The notes: generated from the letters alone by a model not told the origin. 64,000 nt of DNA from Carnegiea gigantea (GCA_029747015.1 JAKOGI010000027.1:1272001-1336000), one strand, 5' to 3'. Numbered from the stretch's first letter, positions 48,376-61,034 are shown. Program-made: numbers and translations.

Positions 48376-48766
48376 TTGGATATCATAATTCTTGGGGAAC
48401 TTGATTTGCATTAATAAAATATCCCCCTTTTTCAACTCCCAAAAAAAAAAAGGGTAACTCTTTATAATCTTCAATGACTACCCCTAAAGTGCTCATGTGA
48501 ACTATGTGAAGCTATGTGACATTGGATGCAAAAATTTTATTGAAAGGTATTTATTGTTGAGTTTTCTTAAATTTTATTGATGGTAACTAATTTTTATAAG
48601 TTTCCACTTTAACAAATTCTTTCCCTCTATCTCCATGCAAACCCTACTAATGGCCCAAGCAATTAAGAGGGCTCGATCACTTCCCCCCACCCCAAAAGAA
48701 GGGACCATCTAAGCCTACTTTACATAATAATTACATGTGGAAATTCGAAAATGTAACTTGTTTTAA

Positions 48767-49122
48767 GCCATTTAAAGTTTCACTTTTTGGAACTTAAACT
48801 TGCCACATCAGCAAAAGTTTTAATTTTTTGAAACTTGCATTTCATCACTTCTCCAACTCATAAAACTCCAATTTGAATAACTCAATAAAAAATTTATCAT
48901 GGACTCACCTCATAATATACAATCCCTTTTTTTTAATCATATAAAAATTATATATTAGCCCAAAAAAATACAAAAATACATTAAAAATAAAAAATTGCCT
49001 CGCGTGGTGGAGCTGAGCAGAGTTCCACCATGTGCAACAATTTTTTATTCCTCCTATAGTATGTGGACAAGTGGCTTAGATGGCGCTCGCATTTCTTTTT
49101 CATCCCATTGCTACGAATGCTC
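48767..49122. mobile_element. PIF/Harbinger-derived MITE
   Basis: The right end (minus strand) is GAGCATTCGTAGCAATGG, followed by the TAA target (49123-49125). The left side (AAGTTTCAC, CCACATCAGCAAAAG, ACTTGCATTTCATCACTTCTC) parallels the first 100 bases of the large Harbinger element at 50364. The left terminus is degenerate (GCCATTTAAAG after TAA at 48764-48766). It is non-coding. Confidence 0.5.
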
Positions 49123-49455
49123 TAAGTCATAAGCAAGTATGACTTGAAGCTAAGAGACAATGCTAAATCTATTTTCTTTAATTTTTTTGGGTCGATTAAA
49201 AAAAAAAAAAAGAAGAATCAACAATCTACTTATGGTCCATCGATGTCAATATGTCGAGAAAAAGGTGGCCTATAGGCCGGGTTCAACACTACTAAGGGTG
49301 TAGAGGAATACCTTTATTGTCCTCCCCTCTTTCATGCTTGTCCTCACCTATACAAGGTACTCTTTAGGTGATGTTTACCAATGTCTATACAAAAGAAAAT
49401 GTCTTTTTGATCATGTATTAGACACTCCAACAACCATCATAAATAGAAGTAGTAC

Positions 49456-50355
49456 AACGGGGTGTATGGTAGATGATTTTTTGATGACTTTTTGCTTAAA
49501 AATAGCTATTTAGGGTAATTTTAGCTGTTTATTTGGTTGTTTGGTGAATGATTTTTTGGAATAATTTTTTTACCCCAAAAGTTGTTTCCCAAAGAGCTAA
49601 AGTTTGTAACTTTTTCAAGCTAGCTATGTGGGTTTTAATATGAAAGACTAAAATATCATTGATTAAATAGTATAAATAAAATTCATATATTCTCTTACCC
49701 TCTCTCTTCTAAGTTTTATTCAAATTAGATAATGATCCGCAGTAAACCATACCTTCGTAATTTTACTTGGGGATGATAAAAAGCTGAAATCATTAATTCT
49801 TGCTAATTTTATATAGCGCAATATTAAATGTAATGCAAATTTGAATTCTCAATTTATCCCCTCCATCCAAAAAGAAAAATCAATTCATATTGAAAGAAAG
49901 TAGAACTAATAATGAATAGAAAATTTATCTAAGTGAACAACAAAACGAGGTTGTATTATGAACTTAAACATATCACATAGCTTTTAATTTAGATTGAAAA
50001 GAAAATTAGATTAAAAAACAAGTCATGTTTAAATCAATAAAAAGATTTAATTCCTATTTCGTAAAATCAGTAATAAAACGAGATTGTATGAGTGAAGATA
50101 ATTTGTACATATCACGCAAATTTAGTTAATGTAGAAAAAGAAATAAATGATCAACTAATTAAACAAATATTCAGTAGTAAATGAGAGATATGGACACAAT
50201 GAAATTTTATCAAATAAATTCTATAGAAACAACTAATTTAATCACTTTTTCTAAAAACAGCCGATTGAAATAGTTCATGCAAATAACTAATCAAAATAGC
50301 TAATAGTTAATAGTCAATACAAACCGCTAACAACTGTTTGCCAAATAGAGCCAAT
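49456..50355. mobile_element. hAT-type MITE or short non-autonomous hAT element
   Basis: The left end is GGGGTGTATGGTAGATGATT; the right end AACTGTTTGCCAAATAGAGCC is preceded by AATAGCTAATAGTTAATAGT and similar units. It resembles the MITE at 10111-10457 at its right side. The AT-rich interior has no transposase. Borders are approximate. Confidence 0.5.
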
Positions 50356-50877
50356 CTATCTAAGAGCATTTCCAGCCATAGTCCAGTTTTTGAAACTCTG
50401 CCATGCAACGTCAGCAGAAGTTTCACAATTCTGGAACTTACATTCGTTCATTCTCCCAACCAGTGGAACTCATTTAAGGACAAATGATTTAATATTTGTT
50501 GATGGAGCCCACCACCAAATATAATTTATTTGTTTTATGTTGTAAAATTTGTTTTTGCATAATTAATTTTGTGTAAATTTGTATTTTTCGAACGAAAGAA
50601 TATGTAATTATCTTTCCGAAAATTCTACTAATTTATTTTAAAGTCTCCAAAAATTGATGACTTAATTTCTATTGGTTGAACAAATACAAATCATATGGAA
50701 TATAATGGAGATTGAATTGATACAAACGCAAATAATTTTTCCTCCATTGAAGAAAATTACAACTCGAGTGTTCGATATTTAAAACACTAATTTAAATGGC
50801 GAAGGTTCAACATTTTTAAAAAAATACAACACAAGTGAATGACGAATAACCATTGACACCTATGGTTGTGAGCTTTG

Positions 50878-52221
50878 TCACGCCCTATGTCGATTCCATA
50901 TTTCCTCGACAAGGTCTGATTGGAGACGTGCATGTAGTGTTGGGTCATGAATTTCTGCTACTCTACGAAGGTAGGTAGCATAGAACGGATGATGGTCCTA
51001 TTGGACATTTGGTTACGGGGTGTTGTCCTCCACATCATCGTAGTCAAAAGTAAGGTCAAACAAATCTCGTTCATCTTCGACGATCATGTTATGGAGTACA
51101 ACATATGCCTTCATTATCATACCCAACTCAACTTTGTTCATGTTTCGCGCAGGACCGCGAATGATAGCGAAGCGGGCTTGTAGAACCCCAAACGCTCTTT
51201 CCACATCTTTTCTAATAGACTCCTGACGTTCGGTGAACAATCTTACCTTTGGTCCTTGGAGAAGAGGGATAGTCTTCACGAATGTTGTCCATTTTGGATA
51301 AATACCGTCGGACAAAAAGTATCCAATATTGTACTCGCGACCGTTCACGACGTACTCACATTTTGGAACCCGACCCTCATACACCTCTTGGAAAACATCT
51401 GATCGGTGAAGAACATTTAAGTCGTTGAGGCTACCCGGACATCCGAAAAAGGCGTGCCATATCCAAAGGTCATACGAAGCAACGACTTCAAGAATCAAGG
51501 TGGGGACTCTGTAAATCCCTTTTGCAAACATTCCTTTCCAAGCCGATGGACAGTTCTTCCACTCCTAATGCATACAATCTATACTCCCTAACATGCCGGG
51601 GAAATCACGGGCCTCTGCAACTTGCAATAGTCGATCAACATCAGCTTATGTTGGTTTTCTCAAATACTCGTTTCCAAACACTTGAATGACACTGACAGCA
51701 AAATTTTTCATGCACTCCATGGCCGTGCTTTCTCCAATCTTCAAGTACTTATCGACACAATCTGCCAATATCCCATAGGCGAGCATGAGCATCGCTGCGG
51801 TGCACTTGGTGAGCGGCAACAACCCACGCCGACCAACACCCTCGTATCTCAACTGGAAGTACTCAAATCGACTACTGAGGGCGTCCACAATGCGGAGGAA
51901 CAAGTATTTCCGCATCCGAAATCTACGCTGAAAGTGGGTGTCGTTGTAGATGGAGTCATCTGCAAAGTAGTCTCTGTAGAGGCGATCGTGTGCATCTTCT
52001 CGGTCCCTCCGACTGAATCTTTTCTTCTTTCTTGGTCATTTGGATGATGAAGCTCTATCCTCTTATCTAAGTTTCAGAGCTGGCTCAAATGACTTCAGCT
52101 GAGATTGATTGTCGAGTATGGTTTTAAGTATCGGTGAGTCGTCACTAGAAGAGGATGACTCTAGTATGAAGCTGAGACCATCTGATGATTCTATGGAAGA
52201 TGAAGAAGATGGGTGACTCAT
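50878..52221 (-). pseudogene. PIF/Harbinger DDE transposase, several nonsense mutations
   Basis: ATG at 52221, stop at 50878, nearly all in one frame (about 447 codons). The DDE_Tnp_4 landmarks are present: GSIDCMH (first Asp), CPGSLNDLNVLHRS (second Asp), ERAFGVLQARFAII (catalytic Glu) and the tail LHNMIVEDER. The frame is interrupted by TAA and TGA in the N-terminal Ser-rich region, TAA after NEYLRKP (about 51642), and TAG where the conserved Trp after DCMH should be. The damage is mostly single-base, implying recent loss. The enzyme would have cut and pasted Harbinger DNA together with the Myb-like partner. Confidence 0.88.
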
Positions 52222-52532
52222 TTTGCAGTATCTGTGACAGAAGTTTACAAATGTTTCAGGAACACTTACAAATTAATAAAGTAAAGTAAGAGAGCATCGT
52301 AGTTAAAATTGAACATATTAAAATTGAACTCGTTGAAATTAAATTAAACATCATAGCTAAAATCAAACATATTAGACCTAACATTATGCTGTGAAATTAA
52401 AGTTAGACTCCTTAAAATTAAATTAAATATTTATTCCACAACATAAAGCGGTTCAATTACAACAAACACTTTCGAAAAGAAATAACAACAAAAGTACAAG
52501 GTAAACAACATATTATTCCTAAGACATGGATG

Positions 52533-53746
52533 TCAATCTAAAGAAGGGCTGGCATTAGACGAGGATGATGTTTGGCGGTATCGGCTCTTAATTTCTTCCT
52601 GAAGTGGACCATATCGTGCTTGATCCTCCGGGCACATCTTAGCAATGTTCATTATCAATATCTTGTCCTCATACTTCATCCGTTGGAGGTGCTGATGAGA
52701 ATCCCTTAGTTCAACAGCTCTCTTAGCTGCTTCTGCCTTCAGCTTAGTGGCCTCCGCCTTCTTCTCTTGGGCAATGACATATCTTTCTTACATGGTGCTG
52801 TTCTTCACATTTGTTGTCCCCAAGGTGGATAGCTCCTGGTGAAAACATCAAGCACCAAGTCATGCGCTCTCTCTTTCGCCTTTATTTTGGCGGCTTTTCT
52901 TCCTATGGGGTGGATCAATCCACCAACTTCCTCTATTGGTGTATCTTCACTAGTAGGAATTGTTGGTGTGTCGGAGGTGTTGGATGTGTCAGATGTGTCA
53001 CTCTCAGTGTACCCGCCCACCTCATTGATCCTCAAGCGTTTAGTGGCGACATCTGCAGATTGATCGCAGTTGACCTCCCATTTTGGTTGGTCCTTCAATA
53101 GCACTCACCAATGCATCAAGTCGAATGGTTTGCTCACCATATTAACGTATAGATTTTGGGCTTTCTGCATAATATCGTCCTCATTCACCCCACTTGGGTT
53201 CACCCGATAAGCCTGACCCACACAAGTGGAGCTGCTCGGTTCCAACAGGCATTGCAAATTTTTGTCAATCGCTTCGTAGCTCCATCGGGAGCGTGCTGGT
53301 TGTAGGCGCTTGCGATCTTTATCCAGACCCCCATTTTTTTTTTTGGTCAGCCCCAATAAGGGAATTGGTGCTGACATTGATCCATGATGTAACTAACTGG
53401 CGATCTTCTTCCAATGTCCACTTGGAAGTCACACCGACACTCTCATTGTGGTAGGGTTGGGTGGAGGACGGGGTGTTGATGAGGTGGTATTAGTAGGTGG
53501 GGGTGGCTGATAAGGAGGGGGCATTGAACCATAGTTGAAATTTGAAATTGGGGGGACATTCTGGCCTTGAAGGGGAAAATTTGGTGGTGGTTGAGGCTAT
53601 TACATATGTGGGTATTATTGAGGGTATTGTGGATGGTATTGCCAATTAGGAGGGTTCGGGACAATGTTCATGTTATTCATGGGATCCCGTTGTGAATTAT
53701 CCCTGGTAAGTAAGTTCATGAAAGATTGTGGGTGATTAGGATCCAT
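52533..53746 (-). pseudogene. Harbinger-associated Myb/SANT-like protein, broken
   Basis: ATG at 53746 (MDPNHPQSFMNLL). A Pro/Asn/Gln-rich region comes first. A SANT-like segment follows (LTLIHDVTNW-equivalent region near 53390, RSRWSYEAIDKN near 53280, and QAYRVNPSGVNEDDIMQKA). Then come a DUF-type C-terminal half with TKRLRINEVG and GRKAAKIKAKER, and a Lys/Glu-rich helix ending near SRYRQTSS. Stops and at least one frameshift are present. In related elements this protein binds DNA and brings the transposase into the nucleus. Confidence 0.75.
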
Positions 53747-55336
53747 TTTAAAGTGAACACCTACCAATTTTAAAAAAAAAAAACATTCACACACTTAATT
53801 TCTTACATATTTTACAAAACAACATAAAATATTTAAATTCTAATTTGTAAACATTTCAATTCTAATCTCTAAACATGCTTACTTTTACACATTTCTAATC
53901 ACATACATAATTTCTAACATATTTTAAAAAAGAACAAACAATATTAATTTTTGTAATCAAGCACTTCAAATTGTAAGTAACAAATATTTAAATTCTAATT
54001 TCTAAACATTTCAATTGTAATTTCTAAAATTAATTTCTAACATTCAATTTCTAACATATTGTAATCAAGAACAAGATTAATTTCTAAAATCAAGCAATTA
54101 ATAAATTCATCATGAAAACTAGTCTTACATATTTCTTACCCTACCAATTTTTTTAATTAAAAAAACCATTTACACACTTATTTTCTATCATATTGTAAAG
54201 AAGAACAAAAAATATTAAATTTTGCAATTATGCAATTAAATTCTAACTAAGACATATTTAAATTCTAATTTCTAAACATACCAACTTTAAGTAAATATTG
54301 AAGTACTTCATATTCTAACATATTCTTACATATTTCTTACCAACCAAATTTTTTTAAAAAAATAAAAGTACACACTTGATTTCTAACATTTTTTAAAAAG
54401 AACAAACAAATTTATTTTTTGTCATCAAGCGATTAAATTCTAAGTAACAAATATTTAAATACTTCATATCCTAACATATTTTACAATTACATCAATCTTA
54501 TGAATTACAAATTGCTCACAACAAATACTCTTACATATTTCCTACCCTACCATTTTTTATAAAAAAAAATCACACACTTAATTTCTAACAACTTTTAGAA
54601 ATTAACAAAAAATATTTACTACTATCATTTAATTTCAAATATCTTAAGTTCCAATTTCATAAATTTCTAACATACTCACATTTCACATTCTACCCATTAA
54701 AAATTTTATATCATCTTCTAATTTCTATTTTGTACAAAAAAATACTTAATTTCAACTAAATGTCAAATTGCACATATTCTACACTAAGGAAGTTGTCAAA
54801 TTTAATTTGTCACACACATAGATAATCTCTAATTTACATTTAAATTTTAATTAGGATCCATTTTTGTGCAGACACCTATAAGTTAATCATGAATGTTTGG
54901 ATTTAAATTTTCAATTTATCATATATGTTTACACATATTAACTAAATTCTCAATTTCACACTTCCAATTTACTCATCAAATGAATTAAATCTTCACACAA
55001 ATTCTTAATTTCTAAAACATCAAAGTGCACATATTCTAAGACTAAGGAAGTTCAAGAAATACATTATTATGCTAATGAACATTTAAATTCTAATTCACAT
55101 TTAGAATTTAATTTCTATACACCTTCTTATACTTTTTAAAACATTAAACTTCCATTTCAAATTTAATATCATCTTCTAATTTCTATTTTGTACAAAAAAT
55201 ACTTAATTTCAACTAAATGTCAAATGGCACATATTCTACACTAAGGATGTTGTCAAATTTAATTTGTCACACACATATATAATCTCTAGTTTATATTTAA
55301 ATTTTAATTCTAAACATCTTCCTCTAATTTCTAGAA
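53747..55336 (-). other. AT-rich 5' region (leader/intron) of the Harbinger genes
   Basis: Degenerate repetition of TTTCTAACATATTTTA and AATTCTAATTTCTAAACAT with no frame. It continues at 59907-60300 beyond the LINE. Such long AT-rich leaders separate the promoter from the Myb-like gene in plant Harbinger elements. Confidence 0.5.
54708..55309 (+). repeat. 145-bp direct repeat pair within the Harbinger leader
   Basis: 54708-54852 and 55166-55309 are nearly identical (ATATCATCTTCTAATTTC through TTAAATTTTAATT), separated by about 313 bp of different sequence. This is probably a segmental duplication inside the element. Confidence 0.8.
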
Positions 55337-56262
55337 GTCTGAAAGAACTGAACAATTCAGAACGGTCACTAAGGACCGTCGGCAACGTACCCTGTCTCAG
55401 GCTGCCCTAAGTTCGGCTGCCCTGTTCCGGCTGCTTCGTCAGAGGCCGTCCACTGTTTCTGCCCCAAGTTTCGGCTGCTTCTTCAGAGGCCCTTCCTTGT
55501 TGCTAGGTCGGCTGCTGCCCCAGGGGTCCCCTATCTCCGGCAGGTTCGAAGGCAACGGGGCCATTGCTAGATCCCAACTCGCCATCTGGGTACTTGGTTT
55601 GTCTTCCTCCCTTAATAACTCTATCTGGGTATGCTGTTTTTCCTTGCTTGGTGGTTGGATAATTTGAGCTTTGCAGTGTTATTTTGAGGTAGCTTTAGGG
55701 AATTACTTGGTTTGTATTTCCCATCGGGGCTCTGATTGAGTGAGGGAATTTAGGTCAGTAGCTTGTTTGCCTGATTTGCCAAACCGTGCAGAGCTGCTGC
55801 CCTGCCGGCTTGAGTTTGTCTCTGTGTGAATTTGAGTTCCTCAGTTCGAAGTGCTAGTTGCTTGAATTTCTCAGGTCTGTCGCTGGATTACCGCTTCTGT
55901 GGCTTGAGTTTACCTGCACTGCCTTCTCCCTTTGCTTCCTTGCCTGCGTGTCCTTTTTCTTTCCAGCTTGGGTGAATTCCATCAGTGGCCGATTTTCCTT
56001 CTAGTGTCTTATTTGCTGATTTTGGTCCTTTTTCCTAAGAGTGTTAGATTTTCCTTCTAGTGTCTTATTTGTTAGGCTTTTGTTCAGCTCTCCTTGTTTT
56101 CTAGCTATTCTTAATGAGGGTTTTCTTAGTTGTATGTACTAAAGTTGCTTATTTAGCATTTGTTGTTTTATATATCTATATTTGGTAAGCTCCTTTTAGT
56201 GACTATTTATTTATTTATTTAACTAGGGCGTTTTCTCGTAGTAGGATTATTAGTATTACACG

Positions 56263-56410
56263 TTGTGTTGTTGTTGTTGTTGTTATTATTATTATTATTA
56301 CTACTTTTATTATTATTATTATTATTAGTAATATTATTTTTATTATTGTTATCATTATTATTGGTTTTATTAGTAGTATCTTTAGTGTCATTATTATTAT
56401 TATTGTTGGT
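56263..56410 (+). repeat. TTG/TTA microsatellite in the LINE leader
   Basis: Runs of GTT then ATT triplets, interrupted in places. Frames through it on the minus strand encode only I/T-rich artefacts. Confidence 0.9.
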
Positions 56411-56547
56411 CGTTTCATTTTAGTTGGTGTTGGTCGGTGGGTTTCGTTTGCTTAATCCTCCTTTACTGTTGAGCGCTAACTCATTTTATTTTCTGCAGTA
56501 GTTTCTAGTATTAGTGGCGTTGGGGTTAGTATTGGTAGCTTAAACGA

Positions 56548-59481
56548 GTGGCGAGCAATGTAGTTATCTCAACCTGTCCTCCGGGGGTCTTTGGGGGTTG
56601 GAAGGGTGTAGGGTTTCAGAAGGTGCGCCTAGCGTCTTGGAATATTGGGTCGCTTACTAGTAAGTTTATAGAATTAGTTAAGTCTTTGCATAGACGTAGG
56701 ATCAGCATCGCTTGTGTGCAAGAGACTAGGTGGTCAGGGGCAAAAGCTAGAGAAGTTGATGGGTTCAAGTTGTGGTATTCGGGTTTCAGCAATGCGAGAA
56801 ATGGAGTTGGTATTTTGGTTGTTAAGGAGTTGGTTGACTTTATCGTTGAAGTGAAGCGTAAGAGTGATCATATTATGTCTGTTAAGGTAGTGGTGGGTTC
56901 GGAAATTCTTAATGTGGTTAGTGTTTATGCATTGTAAATAGGCTTACCGGACGATATTAAGAAGTAAGTTTGGGAGGACCTGGATATGGTAGTTCAGAAT
57001 GTTCCGCGGAGCGAGAAGCTTTTCATAGGAGGGGACTTTAATGGCCATATTGGGGTTGAGGCAGAAGGGTATGATATGGCTCACGGAGGTTTCGGTTATG
57101 GAGAGCAAAACAGTGGAGGGATTTCTGTCCTGGATTTTGCAGTTGCCTATGATTTGCTAGTGGCAAACTCCTTTTTCATGAAGAAGGAGGACCAGCTGGT
57201 GACCTTTAGGAGGGGTCTCGTAAAGACTCAGATTGATTACTTCCTAATTAGGGCAGGGAGTAGAAGTATTTGTAAGGATTGTAAGGTGTTACCAAGAGAG
57301 TTTTTAGGGACTCAGCATAGATTGCTAGTGTTGGATGTAAAGCTCAAAGGTTCTAAATAGAAGAGGAGGAGTGTTAGAGAGCATAGAATTAAGTGGTGGA
57401 ATCTTACTACGGAGAACGCTATGGAGTTAGCAAGGAGGATTTTTGAAGGAGGCGTTTGGGAGAAGGCAGAGGATGCAGATGCAATGTGGGAGGCAATGGC
57501 AAACTGTATTCGAAGGTTGGTTGAGGAAATTCTTGGAATATCTAGAAGAGGTGGGAACAAAATGAAGGGAGCCTGGTAGTGGAACGATGAGGTAAAAGAG
57601 AAAGTCAAGGAGAAACAAGAAGCATTCGCTGCTTTCACAAACAGTGGTTTGGATGAAGAGAAAGAGATTAGTAGAGTTAGATATAGGGGAGCAAATAAGG
57701 CAATCAAGAAAGCTGTCGCTGTAGCAAAGAGTATGGCTTATGATAGGTTATACCAAAACTGGAGACCAAGGAAGATGAGAAGGAAGTCTTCAAACTAGCA
57801 AGGGTTAGGGAAAGAAGATCAAGGAATTTGGGTGTCGTGAGGTGCATCAAAGATGGGGATGGTAGGGTGCTATGTAAGGATGCAGGAATCAAGCAGAGAT
57901 AGCAGACGTACTTTTTTAATCTCCTAAATGGTGAAATGTTGGAAGATTCTCGACGTAGGAGCAGAGAGAGTGTGGAGAGTCAGCTTGACCCTCGAACCCA
58001 TCAGCAAGGATGAGATTAAAGAGTCCCTAAGGAAGATGACAAATGAGAAGGTAGAGGGACCAGACCAGATTCCGGTGGAAGTGTGGAAGTGTTTGGGTGA
58101 AGAGGGATTGAAGTGGCTAGCAGAGCTTTTCAATATTATTTTTAGGTTTGCTAAGATGCCAAAGAAATGGAGGTTTAGTATAGTCATCCCATTGTACAAG
58201 AACAAAGGTGATATTCAGGATTGTAATAATTATAGGGGTATAAAGTTGTTGAGTCACACCATGAAGTTGTGGGAGAGGGTGATTGAGAAAAGGGTGCGGA
58301 AGGATATCGTGATAACAGAGAACCAATTTGATTTTATGCCTGGCAGGTCAACCACAGAGGTGATTTACCTCATTAGAAGGCTCATGAGATTGTACAGAGA
58401 TGGAAAGGTTGATCTTCATATGGTGTTCGTTGACCTGAAAAAGGCATATGATAGAACCCCACGGGAGATGTTATGGAGATGCTTGGAAAAGAAAGGAGTG
58501 TCGCCGGCGTATATCGTCTTATTAAAGATATGTATGAGGGAGGTAGGGCGAATGTTAGGACGTCGGGAGGGGTTACCAACGACTTTTACGTTGGGATGGG
58601 CCTGCATCAGGGTTCCGCTTTGAACCCTTTCCTTTTCACTCTAACTTTGAATGAACTTACAAAAGGGTTTCAAGCTGAGTTACCCTGGTGTATGTTATTC
58701 ACAGATGACATTGTTCTTATTGATAAGACCAGGGAGGGAATGAATGGAAAATTGGAGCGGTGGTGGCATGCACTAGAGTCTAGAGGCTTTAGAATTAGTA
58801 GATCAAAGATGGAATACCTTCGTTGCTATTTTAGTGAAGGGGAAGATGCGGGGGGTAGAAGTCACCATTGAGAGAGTGCAGATACCAAAGGTCGAGAAGT
58901 TTAAGTATCTAGGCTCGATCATTCACCATGAAGGGGACATTGACGAGGATATTAGCCATCGCATTAAAGTGGGCTGGCAAAAATGGAAGTATGCTTCAGG
59001 TGTGCTGTGCGATAAGAGAATGTCAGTATGGCTAAAAGCAAAAGTTTATCGTACGGTAGTTAGACCTGTTGTGTTATATGGACCGGAGTGTTGGCCTATA
59101 AAGAAGACTCAGGTTCAAAGGCTAATGGTAGCAGAGATGAGGATGATTAGATGGATGTGTGGTTTTACGAGAATGGATAGAATTAGTAATGGAGTGATCA
59201 GAGATTTAGTTAAAGTAGCCCCCATCGAAGATGAGATGAGAGAAATAAGACTCAGATGGTTTGACCATATGAAAAGAAGGAGTGCGAACGCTCCAGTGAG
59301 GAGATGTGAAAGGATTAGCACCCCAAGAGGTAAAAAAGAGAGAGGTAGACCAAAGAAGAGTTTGGACGAGGTTATTAGAGAAGACTTAAGAGTGGTAGGG
59401 TTAACGGAGAACTTGGCTCAGGATAGGAGACTATGGCGGGGTAGGATTAAGATCTTAGATCGCAGAGAGGTCGCCTCGTAG
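56548..59481 (+). pseudogene. RTE LINE endonuclease-reverse transcriptase polyprotein, broken
   Basis: An APE-type endonuclease comes first (ASWNIGSL, CVQETRW, GGDFNGHIG, IDYFLIR; 56630-57350). The reverse transcriptase follows ([55 protein letters not shown], and FTDDIVL at the catalytic box near 58696, where FADD is usual). The C-terminal RTE region (KYLGSIIHHEG, RPVVLYGPECWPIK, MIRWMCG) reaches a stop at 59481. At least four in-frame stops (two after 56930, one at about 57358, one at about 57579) and several frameshifts (about 57760, 58480-58620, 58830) inactivate it. It would have performed target-primed reverse transcription in the nucleus. Confidence 0.88.
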
Positions 59482-60305
59482 TTGGTCTCTCGGGGGCAAT
59501 AGTATGAGTCTGGCTGTGGCTTCTTTGTATGTTAGGCATGCAGGTAGTTCTTGCGTTTGGGAAGAGACTCTATTTGCCTACTGCTGGGTGTTAAGGTACA
59601 ATTTCTTCCTCTACTTTGTTACACTTTTGGTCACTTAGTTACTGTCGCCTGATTTTTTTCATATTTCTTAATTCATTCTCCGTTACTCATCCTTAGTTTT
59701 CACCATAAAATGTTTTCTTGAAACCTTTCTTTTATAAATTGTTTTCACAAATTCTGATTTTTGTGGGTCTCTTGGAATCAGCCTCTCTATGGGCAGATCT
59801 GCTGGTAGAGGTAAGGTTACCTACATCTGGATCTCCCCAGATCTCGTGAAAACGGGACCCACACTGGGAGTTGTTGTTGTTGTTGTTGCTCCTCTAAGTT
59901 CTAGAATATTAAACTTCCATACATATCTAATTTTACTTTTGTGAAACATATGAATACTTTTAATTACACACTTAATTTCAAAAAAAAAAAATCACACACT
60001 AAATTTTTCTTACAATTTTCTTCACTTCACTTCAATCTTGATTCTTCAACTTTGTGAGAGTAGCTCCAAACAAATTCTACAAAAAGCCACAAACTAAAAT
60101 TTATTAGTTCAAATTTATAAGTCAAAATATTTACTTAAAACAACTAAATATAATTACATAATAACAATTACTTACACAATGTTTTTCCTCTTGGAACTTC
60201 AACTTCTTTCAACACTCACACAACTCAAAATTAATTCAACAATGGGAAATTAGAAAGGGGAGAGAGAGTGAAATTGAGATAAATTTTTGAATATTACCCC
60301 CATGC

Positions 60306-60312
60306 ATTTATA
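60306..60312 (-). promoter_or_regulatory. TATA box of the Harbinger element
   Basis: TATAAATGCATGG on the minus strand, about 370 bp inside the right terminus and pointing toward the Myb-like gene. It is preceded by an inverted CCGTTGGACA/TGTCCAACGG pair (60361-60393). Confidence 0.5.
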
Positions 60313-60677
60313 GATGAACAAAATCATTAAAAAAAAAAAAAATTACCCAGGCCAAAATAGCCGTTGGACACCATCCCCCATGTCCAACGGCTACTTCTGG
60401 CCCAAATACCCGAGCACAGCATCCCAGCCCTACAGAATCAGCTTCCTTTCTTTTCCCCCCCGCATCAAAACGTAACGCCTCACTTTCCCGGCCTCACCAA
60501 AACGCATCACTTCAACCCAGAAACAGACCAAAAAAAAAAAGGCAACGCGGGGCAGAACACATAGGCGTTCTCCCACGCGTTGCCTCCCAGCGTTCCCTTG
60601 GCTGCCAGCTGAATCCTCCCACCCATGTCACTCGTGGGCCCCACCCATGCCATGTGAGTCACCGGCTGCTAGTGCTC

Positions 60678-61030
60678 TACGCAACCACTTTTTTCAAGGA
60701 TACTTCCCAAATTATCCATACAAAAATACAGAGAAGATATCCCTATGACACGTCATTCCAACAAGCATCATTTTACAAGTTGTTTAACATAATAACTCAT
60801 TTAGAATTCAATAAAACAATAAAGATGAAAATTTCAGATTGTATTATCTGCTCAAACAGTAAATATCAACAACTTCTATGCTTCAGACTTGTTCCTTTAA
60901 ATGACATATGCTAAGGTACGGGGTAAGGAGTTGTGAATTTTATTGACAAGAGAGAAAAAGTCGTAAATATAGGTATAAAGTAGTGCTGAAGAGGGGTAAA
61001 TAAAAATAAAAATTAACAGTGAGGGAAGAT
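60678..61030. other. Intergenic stretch, no feature identified
   Basis: AT-rich DNA between the Harbinger end and a hAT-like remnant. No frame or repeat is supported. Confidence 0.35.
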
Positions 61031-61034
61031 AATT

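Larger units (their letters stand above)
55337..59890 (+). mobile_element. RTE-type LINE, nearly full length
   Basis: A 16-bp target duplication with one mismatch (CCTCTAATTTCTAGAA at 55321-55336, CCTCTAAGTTCTAGAA at 59891-59906) defines the ends. It has a GC-richer 5' UTR with a (TTA/TTG) microsatellite (56263-56410), endonuclease and reverse transcriptase regions, and a 3' UTR ending GGGAGTTGTTGTTGTTG with no poly(A), as in plant RTE LINEs. The length of 4554 bp suggests little or no 5' truncation. It lies inside the Harbinger element in the opposite orientation to its genes. Confidence 0.88.
50364..60677 (-). mobile_element. PIF/Harbinger transposon, split by a LINE
   Basis: The left end is GAGCATTTCCAGCC (50364-50377) and the right end, read inward, GAGCACTAGCAGCC (60677-60664): 11 of 14 bases agree. 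The flanks TAA (50361-50363) and TAC (60678-60680) approximate the usual 3-bp target. Inside on the minus strand are both genes of an autonomous plant Harbinger: DDE transposase (50878-52221) and Myb/SANT-like protein (52533-53746). Without the 4.55-kb LINE and its duplicated target the element is about 5.7 kb, typical of the superfamily. Both genes are broken. Confidence 0.75.
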
